Shown piece by piece: positions 10,865 through 21,848 of a DNA stretch of 64,000 nt. The DNA lies in contig CM035319.1 in assembly GCA_000497125.2 (NCBI GenBank), positions 674,001-738,000 on the forward strand, read 5' to 3'. The notes below the pieces were generated by a model. The model had not been told where the DNA came from. It saw only the letters and a program-made list of their open reading frames with translations, and did not search any database. Numbering within the stretch: position 1 is the stretch's first letter; each line of letters opens with the position of its first letter. Source of the stretch: Spironucleus salmonicida. Taxonomy: Eukaryota > Fornicata > Diplomonadida > Hexamitidae. A program made the position numbers and the translations under genes.

Positions 10865-11227
10865 TTTCGTAAGTTATTAATTATAGATTCTTGATTATGA
10901 TTTTACGAGTCAATGTGTTTCCAATTTAAAAATATGTATTGCTTAAAATCAATAACAAAACAGATTGTATAAAATCTATTATTCTAAATTAGCTATGATT
11001 TTGTATATTTTACGAAAAACGAATACAATTACTTTTAATACATAGAATACATACTTAGTTAATATTAATAATAGAAACTTACTCAAATAACCCGGTATAA
11101 TTTGTTTTGCCAACGACGTAATAATGTTATATTATTAAAAAATTGATAAAATTTCGTGAAAAGATTATGGATTTATATTTGTTTCTACATTTATGAGTAT
11201 AAAATTTTCATAATTTTTAATAGCAAT
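10865..11227. other. AT-rich intergenic DNA, no gene seen
   Basis: No ATG-led frame of gene-like composition on either strand. Confidence 0.5.
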
Positions 11228-13327
11228 TCACTAAAGAAGATTTGCCAATCCTTTTGGTGCAAATACAGGTAAGCCTTTCTCTCGATCAAATATCATAAAT
11301 GAATCTTCATAAAGATAGCACATATATATTGAATCAATTGTTAGCTGAACTATCCCTACTGTATAGTATGAAATAATGAACATTAATACAGATACAAGCA
11401 ATGACCCAGAAATATACAAATCCTAAAAGGGTGATGTATACCTAATAATAGCCCACGTACAAACGCCAGATCCTACAGCTATTAATAATTTTGCAAATGT
11501 TAGAAATATCCAGGATAAGAATTTAACACTCATGCTAGTAAAGAAAGACCCCATAGTTAGTTTCATTGAACCGCCTAGTGATTTAAAATAACCTACTCCA
11601 GTAATAGCGGAATAAATAACAACGTTTCTATTAATCCATTCTACTACTTTTTACAAGCATTTCAGGCAGCAACGAGCTACCTGGAATGCAGCTTTAATAA
11701 TTTTAGAATTAGCAATTTTGTTACTTAGTTCTAGTCGTCTTAAAACATATTCTAAGATCATTCTAATAAAAACAACTAAGCTAGTTATGAAACTGGCAAC
11801 AAGCAAGGTTCCCATATTTTTGATAACGCAAAGAATACTTTACTTGAAAACTCCTTTTGTACGTCTTTTATCAGAAAAGTACCAATAAGCTACGTGGAAG
11901 GAGATCATATACTATAGGCAGGAGTGAATGAAAAAGCTGCCCCAAATTACCATAAAAACGTATAATGCAAATAATGCGGTAGTACAGCCATTTTAAACTG
12001 TAGTTTGTACTCCATCTATTTCCGTGATGATCGTAAAATTAAACATATGACCTCTGGCATCATAATTACCACTCAGATAGTACATTAAAGCTATTCCACC
12101 AGTCCACACTAAATGACCTACAAAAATGACAACAAAAAATATCGGAATGAAAAATATATTGGGGACCTTTCTCATGCAGTCGACAGATGAAGCAATAACA
12201 GCGATTCCAACGCGGATTCCTTTGAAACAGAGAATAGCAAATAATAAGACCAACCCACCAACTATCGCAATAACGATACCGAGTGCCAGAAACAAATTCG
12301 CCTTATTCATGAGATCGGAGTCCACAAACCCGAAAAAGTCTATCGTGTTTTGGGCCGAAATTTTGAGCTGCAGCGAAAGTGAGATGAAGTAGTAGGCCCC
12401 AAACGCCGCCGCAAGCACAACAGCGATGATGGTGCCGTAAACAACGAATTTAACGATGAACCTGAGACAAACTAGATAAACCGCCGTTATCGCAATGCCG
12501 CACAGCAGCCCGTAAATGATCTGCAAATATGTCATTTTCACCTCAAAAGCGAAGCTTTGCATAACGCTGGCAACGAAACTGACGATTTTTGACAGCAGCG
12601 GCCCCACGACTGCGACGTTTTGGGCCTGCAAATTAACGCGCAAAACGCACTGCTGGACGCCGAGTTGCGCCAGGGGCCCCAGGAGCTCGTAATCGGTCCG
12701 CGCGCCCGAACCAGCGAATTTCTGGACGGGGACGCAGAAACCGCTCAGGAAGGTGTATTTTGGGTTCCCGGCCAGGAACGCCTGAAATTCGTCCGCGGGG
12801 TACTCAGATTTCACGCTTGCGGCGGAAATGCCGTCTATTTTTCCAGCAAAATCTACGAAATCAGCGCTGCAGAGCACCTCCGTCGTGGGCTGAAGCTGGC
12901 AGTCGAAATCTGAGCGCATGCAGACAGTGCCCCCGAGCCCCGCAAAACCGACGGCACGGGAGCTGAAATCGGTGCGCAGCGGTCTGATTTTGCGGAAAAA
13001 TGTGCGGGTGCGCGTAGGGTCCAGCCTGCCAGCGTCCGAGAGATCGCACGAAATGCCGCTTGCAGGGTGCAGTTTCTGGATCAGTTGGCAGAAATCTGGC
13101 ACCTGGGAGGGCGATAACATACGCGAATAGTCCGTTGCGAGGAAATCTGGCTGGTTTGGTAGGCCACAAACTCTCCTATTTTGGTCTGCCGGTCGGATTA
13201 TGAGCAGTATCTGGTCCGCATGCGTCCAGAGTTTGTAGAATACTGCAGAGCCCAGCATCGCTGCGAGCGCGAGCATAAAGATTATGGAGCAGAGGACGTC
13301 GCGAAATTTGCGCTGTTTGGGGCTCAT
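11228..13327 (-). CDS. Choline-transporter-like protein (CTL/SLC44 family)
   Basis: 699 residues from the ATG at 13327 to TGA. Topology is that of CTL proteins: one N-terminal membrane segment (IIFMLALAAMLGSAVFY), a large Cys-containing loop of about 200 residues, then about nine membrane segments. The C-terminal half has the family's hallmark region: GSFFIHSCLQ, VFKQSILCVIKNMGTLLVAS, ARCCLKCLQKVVEWINRNVV, and near the end QLTIDSIYMCYLYEDSF. TAA/TAG-encoded glutamines lie in the AT-rich 3' third, none in the GC-richer 5' part. Likely a plasma-membrane or internal-membrane choline/ethanolamine transporter. It occupies the spacer of IR1 and is single copy here. Confidence 0.88.
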
Positions 13328-13694
13328 AATGGGGGAGGCTGAAACAGCGTTTTGGGAGATAGCAGGTGATTCTGGCCCGCTGGGAACGTATTATGCCACG
13401 TTTGCCTTTACAGGTGTGAAAATTTGGCCCTGCGTTTAAAAATTGTCTATCTGTGTCATTTTAAAAAAGTGAACACTAATACATTGCTTTTATATTTTAA
13501 TGTTCGTGTATTATTATTGACAGAATAATCTGAGTACTATAGAAACTAAATAATTTATATTTAATATATAATAACCATTTATTAACAAAAAAATCTCAAT
13601 TTAACTATTCTAGTTTCTACGATATTTAGTATATAATACCTTCCAACGGAATTTTCAATCCCACGCGCAGTCCGCCCACAATTAAACCCAAATC
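13328..13694. other. Intergenic DNA, no gene seen
   Basis: AT-rich between two genes on the minus strand; probably holds the upstream region of the choline-transporter-like gene and the 3' end of nothing else recognisable. Confidence 0.4.
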
Positions 13695-15062
13695 TCACAT
13701 CCTGATCACCTGGTTTATGTCCTTTCCCTTCTCGTCGCTCCCCTTCCTTTTTTCCCAAAAAACACCATTTCCGCCCTCCCTAATTTCTCTAATTCCTCTA
13801 ATTTCTCCAATTTCCCCGCAAATGCAGAAAATCACGTCCCCGACGATCCCGAAACCGAGCAAATTGCTCCCAGGGAAGTTCGCGAAGCAGCTCGAAATCT
13901 GCTGCACGAGCATGATCTTCTGCTGGTTGAAAACGAGCTTCAGCACGAAGCCCGAGGACGCGCCCAGCAGGATGCTGCTAGCGTCGTTCTGCGCGATTTT
14001 CTGGATGCCGTAAATCGGTCGCTGAGCAGACGAAATCGCCGTTTCCGGCGCTAGCAGCTGCCCCAGGCGGCAGAAATACGCCGCCTGCAACGTCGTGCGG
14101 CTGAGCGTCACGCCGAAGCCCTGGAACGACGCCAGCACGAACGCGTCCGGCAGCTCCAGCAGCTGGTCGTACGTGTTGTCGTCGAGGTCGATTTCGGTGC
14201 TCGTCGCCAGGTCGACGAAGCGCGAGGGCTGCCCCGGGGCCTGCAGAACGATTGCGCCTGCCGAAACTGCCGAAATTCGGCCCTCGAACATGAGCCGTCG
14301 CTGGACGATTATGCTATCGATTACGCGCCGGTCGGTCTTGCAGATGAAGCCGATTTTGAGCTCCAGGAGGTCATTCTCGCCGAAGAATTGGCGGTTTTCA
14401 GCGTCGAAAAAGACGTCTTTGGAGACCAAATTGAGCAAAATTTCGCTGTCAGAAGCAGAAATTACGCAAATCAACCGCGGAATGACCTGAAAATCGAGCT
14501 TTATTAGGTCCAGCAGGTTCTGCGCGTGGAAACCGCTCGCAGTGAACTCTATCAGGAGAAGCGATACCGTTGTAGCGATAATGAGCGTATTGAGGGCAAA
14601 TTGTAGGTCGAAAACGTGCACGGGGCCCTTGTCGGAAGTGAGCTGGAACTGGTGCAGGAGCGTCGCCTGCGGCTTGGAAAAGCGCTGCTCCGCTGGCTGA
14701 TTAAATGCGCTTTGAGCGGTTTCTGGTTTTTTGAAAATGTAGCACTGGTTGTCCAGCGTCGCCGTCGCGAAATACGACTGGTTCGTGGCACACAGATACG
14801 GAACTGATGAGAATAATCGCTGATTTGTTGGAAAATTCGGTTTATTTGTTGGCTTCTGCTGTGTTTAGTCAGTAGGATATATTGGATGCACTTAGTATGG
14901 CGGGTTAGACTGATTTTGGGGTTATTCAACATAATTTCGTCTCTGTGGTTATTGGGTATATTATTATGGGTTTTAATATATTACTTCAGGCTATTAAGGA
15001 GCTTGGTGTGATCGTTGATCAGGTTAGTAGTTCTTAATTGGGTTTTTACCTAAGTATACCAT
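13695..15062 (-). CDS. Beta-propeller-like protein with Gln/Pro-rich N-terminus
   Basis: 455 residues from CGAAAATGG at 15062 to TGA. The first 75 residues are Gln, Asn and Pro rich, with many TAA codons (PQQYTQQPQ). Then follow repeated strand-turn units of WD40/propeller character: SSVPYLCATNQSYFATATLD, VHVFDLQFALNTLIIATTVS, PRLICVISASDSEILLNLVS and GIVGDVIFCICGEIGEI. Canonical GH/WD pairs are not obvious, so this is propeller-like by pattern only. The C-terminus is Lys/Glu rich. Single copy in the IR1 spacer. Family unknown. Confidence 0.6.
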
Positions 15063-15623
15063 TTTCGAGGTAAATTAAAACTATATAATAGTATAATAAT
15101 ATTGATTTACTTTTAATTAAGATTATTTAACAACGATATTAAATTCTTTAGTACTATATATTAAGTAAGCTACTTTATCTATAGATGCACTAAATATTTA
15201 ATTAAGGTGGTAATAAATAAACGAGATTCTAAATCATCCAAATATTAAAATAATGCTCAAAATAAAGCAGCATATTTATAATTAGATTAAATTTTATACT
15301 AGTCAGTCTATGTTTGAATCTACTAATGTAATAATATTTTAACGCTCAGAAAACTTTACTTACTCCCCCTGGCACGAAAAAGATAAATCTTATTTCACAA
15401 TACCTTTAGAGTACATTCTCCATTTATAATGAAACAATCTTAATGATGGTATTGACTTCTTAAACTCTTTATACTGTTGAACTGGTTAAGTAACTTATAA
15501 TTTTGCAATATTCATTTTCCATAGTGTATTTTATTATATAAATTTGTATTATAATAAAAGAAAAAACAAAATCAAAGAATGCTTATGATTAGAAATTTGT
15601 AAACGATGAGTTGACTGTCTGAA
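15063..15623. other. AT-rich intergenic DNA
   Basis: No convincing ATG-led gene. On the minus strand the truncated head from the IR1 right arm runs on here in frame to a TGA near 15345, but its composition is AT-driven and it does not resemble the left-hand body. Confidence 0.4.
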
Positions 15624-15720
15624 CACTTATAGGAACCCTGCGCGCGGCGTGCGTGGCGGGCCGGGCCGGGGCGCTGGGGCCGAGGGAGCGCGTCGGGACC
15701 GGGGAGTGCGGGCGCCGCAT
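15624..15720 (-). pseudogene. Truncated 32-codon head of the 9264-10100 gene
   Basis: Carries the same start context and the same Arg/Pro-rich N-terminus as the left gene, then the repeat ends and the sequence diverges after 'VPIS'. The body of the left-hand gene is missing. Likely a non-functional fragment made when this arm was copied. Confidence 0.6.
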
Positions 15721-15808
15721 TTTGGAGGGGCGAGGATGGGCCGCGATGTCAGGGGCCGGTGCGTGCCGCGGTCCATGCCCAGCCCGTGGAGTACCGCAAG
15801 AGAAATAA

Positions 15809-15973
15809 TCATTCGGAGGCGAGCGACGAGGCCTCGTCCAGGTTGGCGTCCAGGATGTCCTGCAGGTTGCTCTGGCTGCCGCGCGCGGAGATCTCGGTGA
15901 CCGAGGGGTTGTCGCCGTCGAACATCCGCTGGTACTCGGAGTAGCTGGGCTGGATCACCTTCCGCTCGTCCAT
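15809..15973 (-). CDS. 54-residue acidic small protein (right IR1 copy)
   Basis: Second copy of the gene at 9011-9175, same predicted product, same C-rich start context. Confidence 0.5.
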   Translation of the reverse strand: MDERKVIQPSYSEYQRMFDGDNPSVTEISARGSQSNLQDILDANLDEASSLASE

Positions 15974-16048
15974 TCTTCGGGGAGGGCGGATATGTGCCCG
16001 AAGCGAATTCGGTACGGTGAACCACAAGTTGCGGGAGAGGAAAGGAGG

Positions 16049-16516
16049 TCACTCGGCGTCCAGCACCTCCGCTCCCACCTGCTGGAGGAGGAGCCGGCCG
16101 GCCACCGCGATCCCCCCGAGCTGCCGGGCGGCGGCGCGCAGGAGGGCCAGGAGGCGCTCGTTGAGCACCACGACGCGCAGGTCGGGCACGGTGCGGAACT
16201 CCGCCTGCACGAGCGAGAGGCAGAGGCTCAGCGTGAGCAGGTAGGCCGGGAGGCGGCAGCGGCGGTGCGCGCGGGCCAGGCGCTCGAGGCCCCAGAGCAC
16301 CGCCAGCAGCAGGGCGTGCACCACGGCGGCGAGGTTGGCCGCGTAGCCGAGCAGCACGGTGGGCCTGTAGGCGCCGTGCGCGCGGAGCAGGGCCACCCAG
16401 GCGTCCACGGGGGCGGGGCAGCCGGGCATGAGCCGCACCACGGAGCAGATCACGGTCATCTGGGCCGCGAGGGCGAGCGGGGCCGCGGCGAACACCAGCA
16501 GCGACGCGAACTTCAT
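16049..16516 (-). CDS. Hypothetical multi-pass membrane protein (right IR1 copy)
   Basis: Second copy of 8468-8935. Differs in one codon: CGC (Arg) instead of CTC (Leu) at residue 114, in a hydrophobic run, so the change is not conservative. Confidence 0.6.
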   Translation of the reverse strand: MKFASLLVFAAAPLALAAQMTVICSVVRLMPGCPAPVDAWVALLRAHGAYRPTVLLGYAANLAAVVHALLLAVLWGLERLARAHRRCRLPAYLLTLSLCLSLVQAEFRTVPDLRVVVLNERLLALLRAAARQLGGIAVAGRLLLQQVGAEVLDAE

Positions 16517-16535
16517 TGTAGGGTGGAAGGGAGCG

Positions 16536-18527
16536 TCAGGAGAAGCGGCGGTAGCGCAGCATGAGGTAGGACGCGCAGGCGAAGAGCGCGATCACGCCGG
16601 CGGTGTAGCCGACGTTGGTGAGCGTGGCGCTGAGCAGCGTCCAGCCCTGCTGCCCGTAGAGCTCGAACATGGTGGCCCCCGAGTCGAGCGGGCAGCTCTG
16701 GCCGGGGTCGCACACCACGTCCTGGCCGTGGAGGATGAGGTACAGGTAGGCGCGGAACATGTAGGCGAACTGGCTGACCCAGGGCATCCAGCTCCAGTAG
16801 GAGGGCACGGAGCTGGGGTTGATGTAGGGCCCGGCGAAGGTGAAGAGGATGCTGACGGTGGTCATGAACACGGCGATCGCGGCGACGAAGGAGTTGAAGA
16901 CGAACTGGAAGAAGAGCGCGAGGAAGAGCGTGCTGTACAGCATGAGCAGGAACTGCACGCCCAGCAGCAGGCACAGCTGGAGCGAGCTGTTCATGTTCAC
17001 CATGAAGTACGCGATCACGATCGTGTAGAACACCATGAACACGTACACCGGCAGGTCCACCAGCAGCTCCGCCAGGAAGAACCCCGCCGTGCCGTACAGC
17101 CCCTGCGCGTGCTCCGCCAGGTACACCTGCCGCTTCTGGAACCAGCGCTGCGCAGCGTCCGCCGAGGGCGGGAACACCAGCGTGATCTGGATGAAGAACA
17201 CCGCCCCGATGCGGTTCCCCACCGCCGTGTAGGTGTAGCCCAGCCGCCACCACAGCGAGCCCGCGAAGAGCGCCACCACCGTGTACTGCAGCAGGAAGCG
17301 GAAGAACAGCACCGGGTTGCGCACCTGCTGCCGCACCGCCCGCGAGAGCAGCACGCCGAACTGCGCCTGGTAGCTCTGCACGTACTTCGCCTCGTAGTGC
17401 AGCACCTCGTACGCCGAGATCAGCGCGTGCGGCAGCAGCCCGAACTTGCGGTCCGCCCGGTACGCGCCGTACTGCTGGCCCGCCGACAGCGTGTAGCCCA
17501 GCACCGCGCGCCCGTCCACGCCGTCCGGGTCCACCGTCTCGGCGGTCTCCAGCACAGCCAGCCGGACTGGCACTGGCGCGGCCTGCCGGAACTCCGCCGC
17601 GAGCCGCTCCACCACGGCCTCCTGAGAGGGGTCCGCGAGCAGCTCGATGAGGAAGTCGGCGGGGTTCACGTTCTCGGGCAGGCTCACGCCGGCACTGCGC
17701 GCGCGCTCCAGGAAGCCCGCGGCGGGGATGCTGAAGAGCAGCTGGCCGCGGCGCATGACCAGCACGCGGTCGAAGAGCCCCCACATCTGGCTGGTGGGCT
17801 GGTGGATCGTGGTCAGCACCGTGAGCCCGTGGCGCTGCGAGTCGGGGCTCGTGAACTGGTCGTAGGGGCGCCCGCTGAGCCCCTTCAGCGTCGCGATGAG
17901 CTGGTTCGCGGTGTGCACGTCCAGCCCGCTCGTGCACTCGTCCAGCACCAGCACCTCCGCCCCGGACACGATCTGGCGCGCGATGCTGGTCCGCCGCCGC
18001 TCGCCCCCCGAGATCCCGCTCTTGTTCGCCCCCGCCGAGAAGCCCTGGCCCGCCGGCGCCCCGATGAGGGAGTCGCGGACGTGGGCCAGGCCGAGCGAGG
18101 CCAGCGTGCGGTCGGTGAGCTCCTCGTGGTGGCGGCCGGGCAGCTTCAGGTCCGCCACGAACTTCACCGCCTCGAAGACGGTCTCCTCCGCGCCCAGGAT
18201 GTCCTCCTGCTGCACGTAGCCCAGGCGGCGCTTGATCCAGGGCCCCACGCGCTTGCCGTTGAAGCGCACCTCGCCCGAGAAGGTCTTCGTGTAGAGCCGG
18301 TTGCACACGATGTTGATCAGCGAGGTCTTCCCGCAGCCCGAGGACCCGATGATAGCCACGAACTCCCCCGGCTGCACGTCCAGCGAGATGTCCCGCAGGA
18401 TCGGCTTGAAGGGCTCCTCCGCCTGGCAGAACTCCTGGCGCCGGTAGCGGTACCGGGAGGCGGCGTGCAGCTTCTAGCGCAGGCCCTCAGGCACCGAGTA
18501 GGACAGGTGGTCCACGCTGATAGACAT
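16536..18527 (-). CDS. ABCG-type half ABC transporter (right IR1 copy)
   Basis: Second, apparently identical copy of the 6457-8448 transporter, with the same in-frame TAG and all ATPase motifs. Transcribed toward the IR1 spacer, as is the left copy. Confidence 0.93.
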
Positions 18528-18688
18528 TTTGTGGAGTCGCAGCGGCCACGTTCGCAGGGGAGCCGAGCACGGCGCGGGCTGGAGGGCAGAGAGGCCTTGG
18601 AATGGGGTCTGCTGGGATGGGTAAAGGGAGTATGTGTGGGCAGGGTATGCCGGGGCGCGGGGCTCGCTCCATTTAGGAGGTCGGCTTC

Positions 18689-19083
18689 GAATGGATTATG
18701 ATATCTTTTCGTGATAAAAACAGCTAATTTATAATATTCAAAAATCTAATTAATATAATTAGAGTAAGTAGGATACATAAATTTACGTATAGTTCATTCT
18801 TGATTAAGAAGCTACTAATTAAAATCTTATTCTAATAAAACAAAACGCAATGAATTTATACCATATTACAATTATATGATAAAGTATAAAATTATTTTAA
18901 AGAGTATTATAACATAAAATAGATAACTATCACCATAAAAGAATAAACTGATAAATAATAATTATTTGTATAAAATTTGATAAAATATAATACCATGATT
19001 AATTTAATACTTAATGATGATATGTCATATATTTCGTCAATATAATGATTCAAATGTACTATATGATAAATAAATATTACAAA
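18689..19083. other. AT-rich intergenic DNA, no gene seen
   Basis: Short TGA-bounded frames only. Confidence 0.5.
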
Positions 19084-19293
19084 TCATTCAAATAGTAAGC
19101 TCTTACTAACGCTTTTCTTAATTAGTCCAGCTTTTCTATTTTTTCTATCATCTTTATAAGAATTAATAATTTCATATAGTTCTTATATTTTTTCTTATTA
19201 TACTTCAAACACCTATGATTTTACTAATGACTGATCTAATTAGCCTATTTTAATGTTATCTAGTGATTATGACTGTTTAATATTCTTGGTCAT
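19084..19293 (-). CDS. 69-residue charged helical protein
   Basis: ATG at 19293, stop TGA, no TGA between and seven TAR codons read as Gln. Product is hydrophilic and helical (QLDQSLVKSQVFEVQQEKIQ, ELYEIINSYKDDRKNRK), ending in a basic segment. Resembles other short coiled proteins here. Function unknown. Confidence 0.5.
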
Positions 19294-19579
19294 TCTCTAA
19301 ATTAATGTAAATGAATCAGTGTTGTATTTATGTATATGTATAATATTTAGTGTTTTTAATTCTTAATTTCTTTTTTACATTTTTGTAAAGTGATTAATGT
19401 ATACTATTTGTTATATATAAGAATCGCGAATATAAATCGATACCATTAAAAAATATAACATTAAGACTGAAATTGAACTATGATGTTTGTAAATATTATT
19501 TAATTACATTACAAATACTATGAACTTATAAAAATAAAAGTAGAATATAATAAATCATCACTAATTTCAAATTTTAACA

Positions 19580-19670
19580 ATGAAGTACGGGAATCTTATC
19601 ATTACTATCAATAAGGACATAAAATATATATTAGATAGAAACAAATTTACTTTGATCTAGGGATCAGGTG
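19580..19670 (+). pseudogene. Possible 5' fragment of a gene cut by IR2 left arm
   Basis: ATG in the context AACAATG opens a 30-codon stretch of gene-like sequence (KYGNLIITINKDIKYILDRN) that ends exactly where the repeat arm begins; beyond that the frame runs into the antisense of arm genes. May be chance, or the head of a gene interrupted by the duplication. Confidence 0.3.
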
Positions 19671-19754
19671 CTGAGCATCGAGAGCCTGCAGCAGCGGAAC
19701 CAGGAGCGCTGGGAGATGCTGCGGCAGCTGGACGAGCGGTTCGGGCTGGAGTGA
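19671..19754 (+). pseudogene. 3' stub of the coiled-coil gene at 30390-31445
   Basis: The last 27 codons of that gene (LSIESLQQRNQERW and on to the TGA). The missing 5' part shows that this arm was copied from, or broken relative to, the right-hand locus. Confidence 0.85.
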
Positions 19755-19821
19755 TTGCGTGGTGCGTTTGCCGTAGGGCAGTATGTCATAGAAGGGTGGC
19801 TGGTGGAACAGAACAAGTCAC

Positions 19822-19941
19822 TCAGGCCGCGTCCTACAGGGCCTGCGCGGCGGGATAGCGTGGCACCGCGGGGGTCAGATCCTGCAGGATGATCACGGGG
19901 CGGTACTGGGGCTTGCGGGCGCGGCGGCAGCAGGCGAGCAT
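19822..19941 (-). CDS. 39-residue Cys/Arg-rich small protein (left IR2 copy)
   Basis: ATG to TGA with one in-frame TAG. Begins LACCRRARK and continues with a Pro-rich tail. Sits 21 nt after the stop of the next gene in the cluster. No family; could be a chance frame in GC-rich DNA. Confidence 0.35.
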
Positions 19942-19962
19942 TCGGTGCGAGGGTCTACGCGG

Positions 19963-20196
19963 TCACTCCGCCAGGTCCTCCTCCTGGTACGAGGCGCGCG
20001 AGGGGCACCCCACGAGGCTGCCGGGCCGTGCGAAGCTGATCGCGCTCTCCTGGGCGCCGGTGCAGGCCGTGAAGACCTGCGTGGGGACCAGGTTCTCGAT
20101 GAGCGACATCAGGTCGTCGTCGATGGCGAGGTCTGGCGGGCTCGGGATGCTCTAGATGCTCTTCTGGTGCAGCGCGTGCAGCCGGCGCTTGCGCAT
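19963..20196 (-). CDS. 77-residue small protein of the MRxRRLHAL pair (left IR2 copy)
   Basis: Start CCCTCCGAAAATG, stop TGA, one TAG codon. Basic head MRKRRLHALHQKSI, a Pro turn, an acidic middle (AIDDDLMSLIENL), and a tail with GCPSRASYQEEDLAE. Parallel in layout to the product at 20328-20552, so they are probably tandem paralogues. Function unknown. Confidence 0.6.
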
Positions 20197-20327
20197 TTTC
20201 GGAGGGCAGTTGTATTTAAATAGGAGGAATTAAAAGCCTTTTGCGTATTTGTGTTTTAGCACAATATCCGAGCGTGGAGCAGAATGGGCGCGGCGGTATG
20301 ATGGGCAGGAGAGCGCTGCCGAGCCGC

Positions 20328-20552
20328 TCAGAGGGTCAGGTCCTCGTCGATGCAGGAGGTCTGGCTGACGCAGCCCATCATACACGGCTACTGCTCCAGG
20401 CTGATCATGCTGTCCTTATTGTGGGAGCTGGACGAGAATATGTGCTCGGGTTGCATATCGATGACCGTCGCAAAGAAGTCCTCCAGAGGGGCTGGCGGCA
20501 GGATCTGGGTAATCTTCTTCTGCTGGAGGGCGTGCAGGCGGCGCTGTCGCAT
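20328..20552 (-). CDS. 74-residue small protein of the MRxRRLHAL pair (left IR2 copy)
   Basis: Start CCCTCCCCAAAATG, stop TGA, one TAG codon. Head MRQRRLHALQQKKI, middle PLEDFFATVIDM, tail GCVSQTSCIDEDLTL, matching the neighbouring paralogue in motif order. Confidence 0.6.
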
Positions 20553-21031
20553 TTTGGGGAGGGACGCGCAAATGCGTCTGGGATATAGTATTGAGTAGTT
20601 TTGGTCCGCCCTGCGTATACAAATAAATTATTTACGAATACATGTTTCGATGCATAAAGCTTGGCGTGCACTGGGATGGGAAACTGTAGCTACCAGTTTG
20701 CATCGGCCCAAACCGAACCCCATGCTGCAGTGGTCACGATGCAGCATACACACCGGGCGTTGCGCGCCCACGCCAGGCAGCGTTCGCTGGAAATGGAGAT
20801 TTAAGCACACGCCTCTTTGGGCAAATATTTGTAATCAGCATCTGTACAAAAACGTAAACAATAATTTTCTACAGATACGAGGATAACCGGATATATAGGA
20901 TAGTACCTTCTTCGGGAGTGAACATCTACAGTGCGCAGTTATCAGTTTCACCCTAATAGTAACGGCGGTCCCGCGCTGGTTTTGCAATTATCCTATCCTA
21001 TACTCTATTCTAACGTCCCTACGCTCGTAAA
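20553..21031. other. Divergent intergenic region with several open frames, none chosen
   Basis: Lies between a minus-strand and a plus-strand gene. Because only TGA stops, frames on both strands stay open here (for example from an ATG at 20642 and another at 20650), but none has a gene-like start or a recognisable product. It contains AT-rich patches that may be promoters. Confidence 0.35.
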
Positions 21032-21205
21032 ATGAAGCGGTGCTGTGCCAACTGGGCCAGCAGCGATGTTGACGAGTTCTTCTACTGCCACCAGATGCAG
21101 GGTGCTACCGACAAGAGTGCATCCGGAGAATCTGGCTAACTCCAGCACAGACACCGGAGCGAGGGACGCGTGCTAGGACTAGCGGTGACCGAAGAAGGCG
21201 CCTGA
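21032..21205 (+). CDS. 57-residue small Cys-containing protein (left IR2 copy)
   Basis: Start GTAAAATG, stop TGA, one TAA codon. Begins MKRCCANWASSDVDEFFYCH. The same frame is open upstream to an ATG at 20642, so a longer product is possible. No family recognised. Confidence 0.4.
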
Positions 21206-21307
21206 GCAGCTCTGGCGATAGCTGCAGCTTCGACGCGCCGCTGACCAGCCGACTCTCGTATACAAGTATACAAGGTATTTCTATACATAATACTACCGAG
21301 GCGAAGA

Positions 21308-21643
21308 ATGGAGGTTCCGGTCACCGTCGACCTCCCCCAGAGCACGCGGTATGTCAGCCTACCGGTAGGGAAGACACTGCTGGAGGCTCTTCGAGCTAGC
21401 GGAATCAAGGTGCAGAACGGCTGCGGCGGCATCCAAGCGTGCTGCACATGCTAGGTGGCCTTCGACGCTGAGTCCTTCGTGAGACTTCCGAAGATGACAG
21501 ATGCCGAGGAGGATATGCTCACCTTCTCCCCTGACTAGAACCCCCTAGCTAGGCTGTCGTGCGCGGTGGTCGTAGACGAGGCTATCCGTGGCGCACGGAT
21601 AGTGGTGAAGGAGCAGAATCTGGCCCCGGGCCATAGCAAGTGA
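21308..21643 (+). CDS. [2Fe-2S] ferredoxin, adrenodoxin/ISC type (left IR2 copy)
   Basis: 111 residues, start GAAGAATG, stop TGA. Contains the four cluster cysteines of adrenodoxin-type ferredoxins: CGGIQACCTC, where C-x5-C-x2-C is satisfied by the first, third and fourth cysteines, then LSC about 40 residues later. It also has TDAEEDMLTF and the RLSCAVVV strand of this family. Two in-frame TAG codons are read as Gln, one directly after the third ligand where the family often has His or Gln. Role: electron carrier for iron-sulfur cluster assembly in mitochondrion-related organelles. No clear presequence is seen. Confidence 0.9.
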
Positions 21644-21848
21644 TATCAGTTTAGTCATCAGCCTCCAGCCAAACCACCCGAGGCAAGCGCATTCTAGAAA
21701 CGATCTGGGCTCGGTAGAGTTTGGTTTAGTGCAGTACCCAGATTGATGCTTATTTGTTAAATATTAAGAAAATTATACAATTGCAACCTTGCACAAACCT
21801 GAATATAATCCACATTAGGGTAGGATATATTCGTGTCCTCACTCCAAA

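Larger units (their letters stand above)
15624..18688. repeat. IR1 right arm (inverted copy of 6292-9360)
   Basis: Near-identical inverted copy. Lacks the 4-nt CTCC present at the outer edge of the left arm, and carries G-type Arg codon at 16176 where the left arm has Leu. The arm ends abruptly in AT-rich DNA at both sides. Confidence 0.95.

Noticed and set aside
6304-18680. GC-rich arms as bacterial DNA acquired by transfer
   Set aside because: Their genes use TAG as Gln, include eukaryotic families (ABCG, LSm) and GC changes also occur inside native genes.
16428-18701. 757-codon plus-strand frame over the right IR1 arm
   Set aside because: Mirror of the same antisense artefact.
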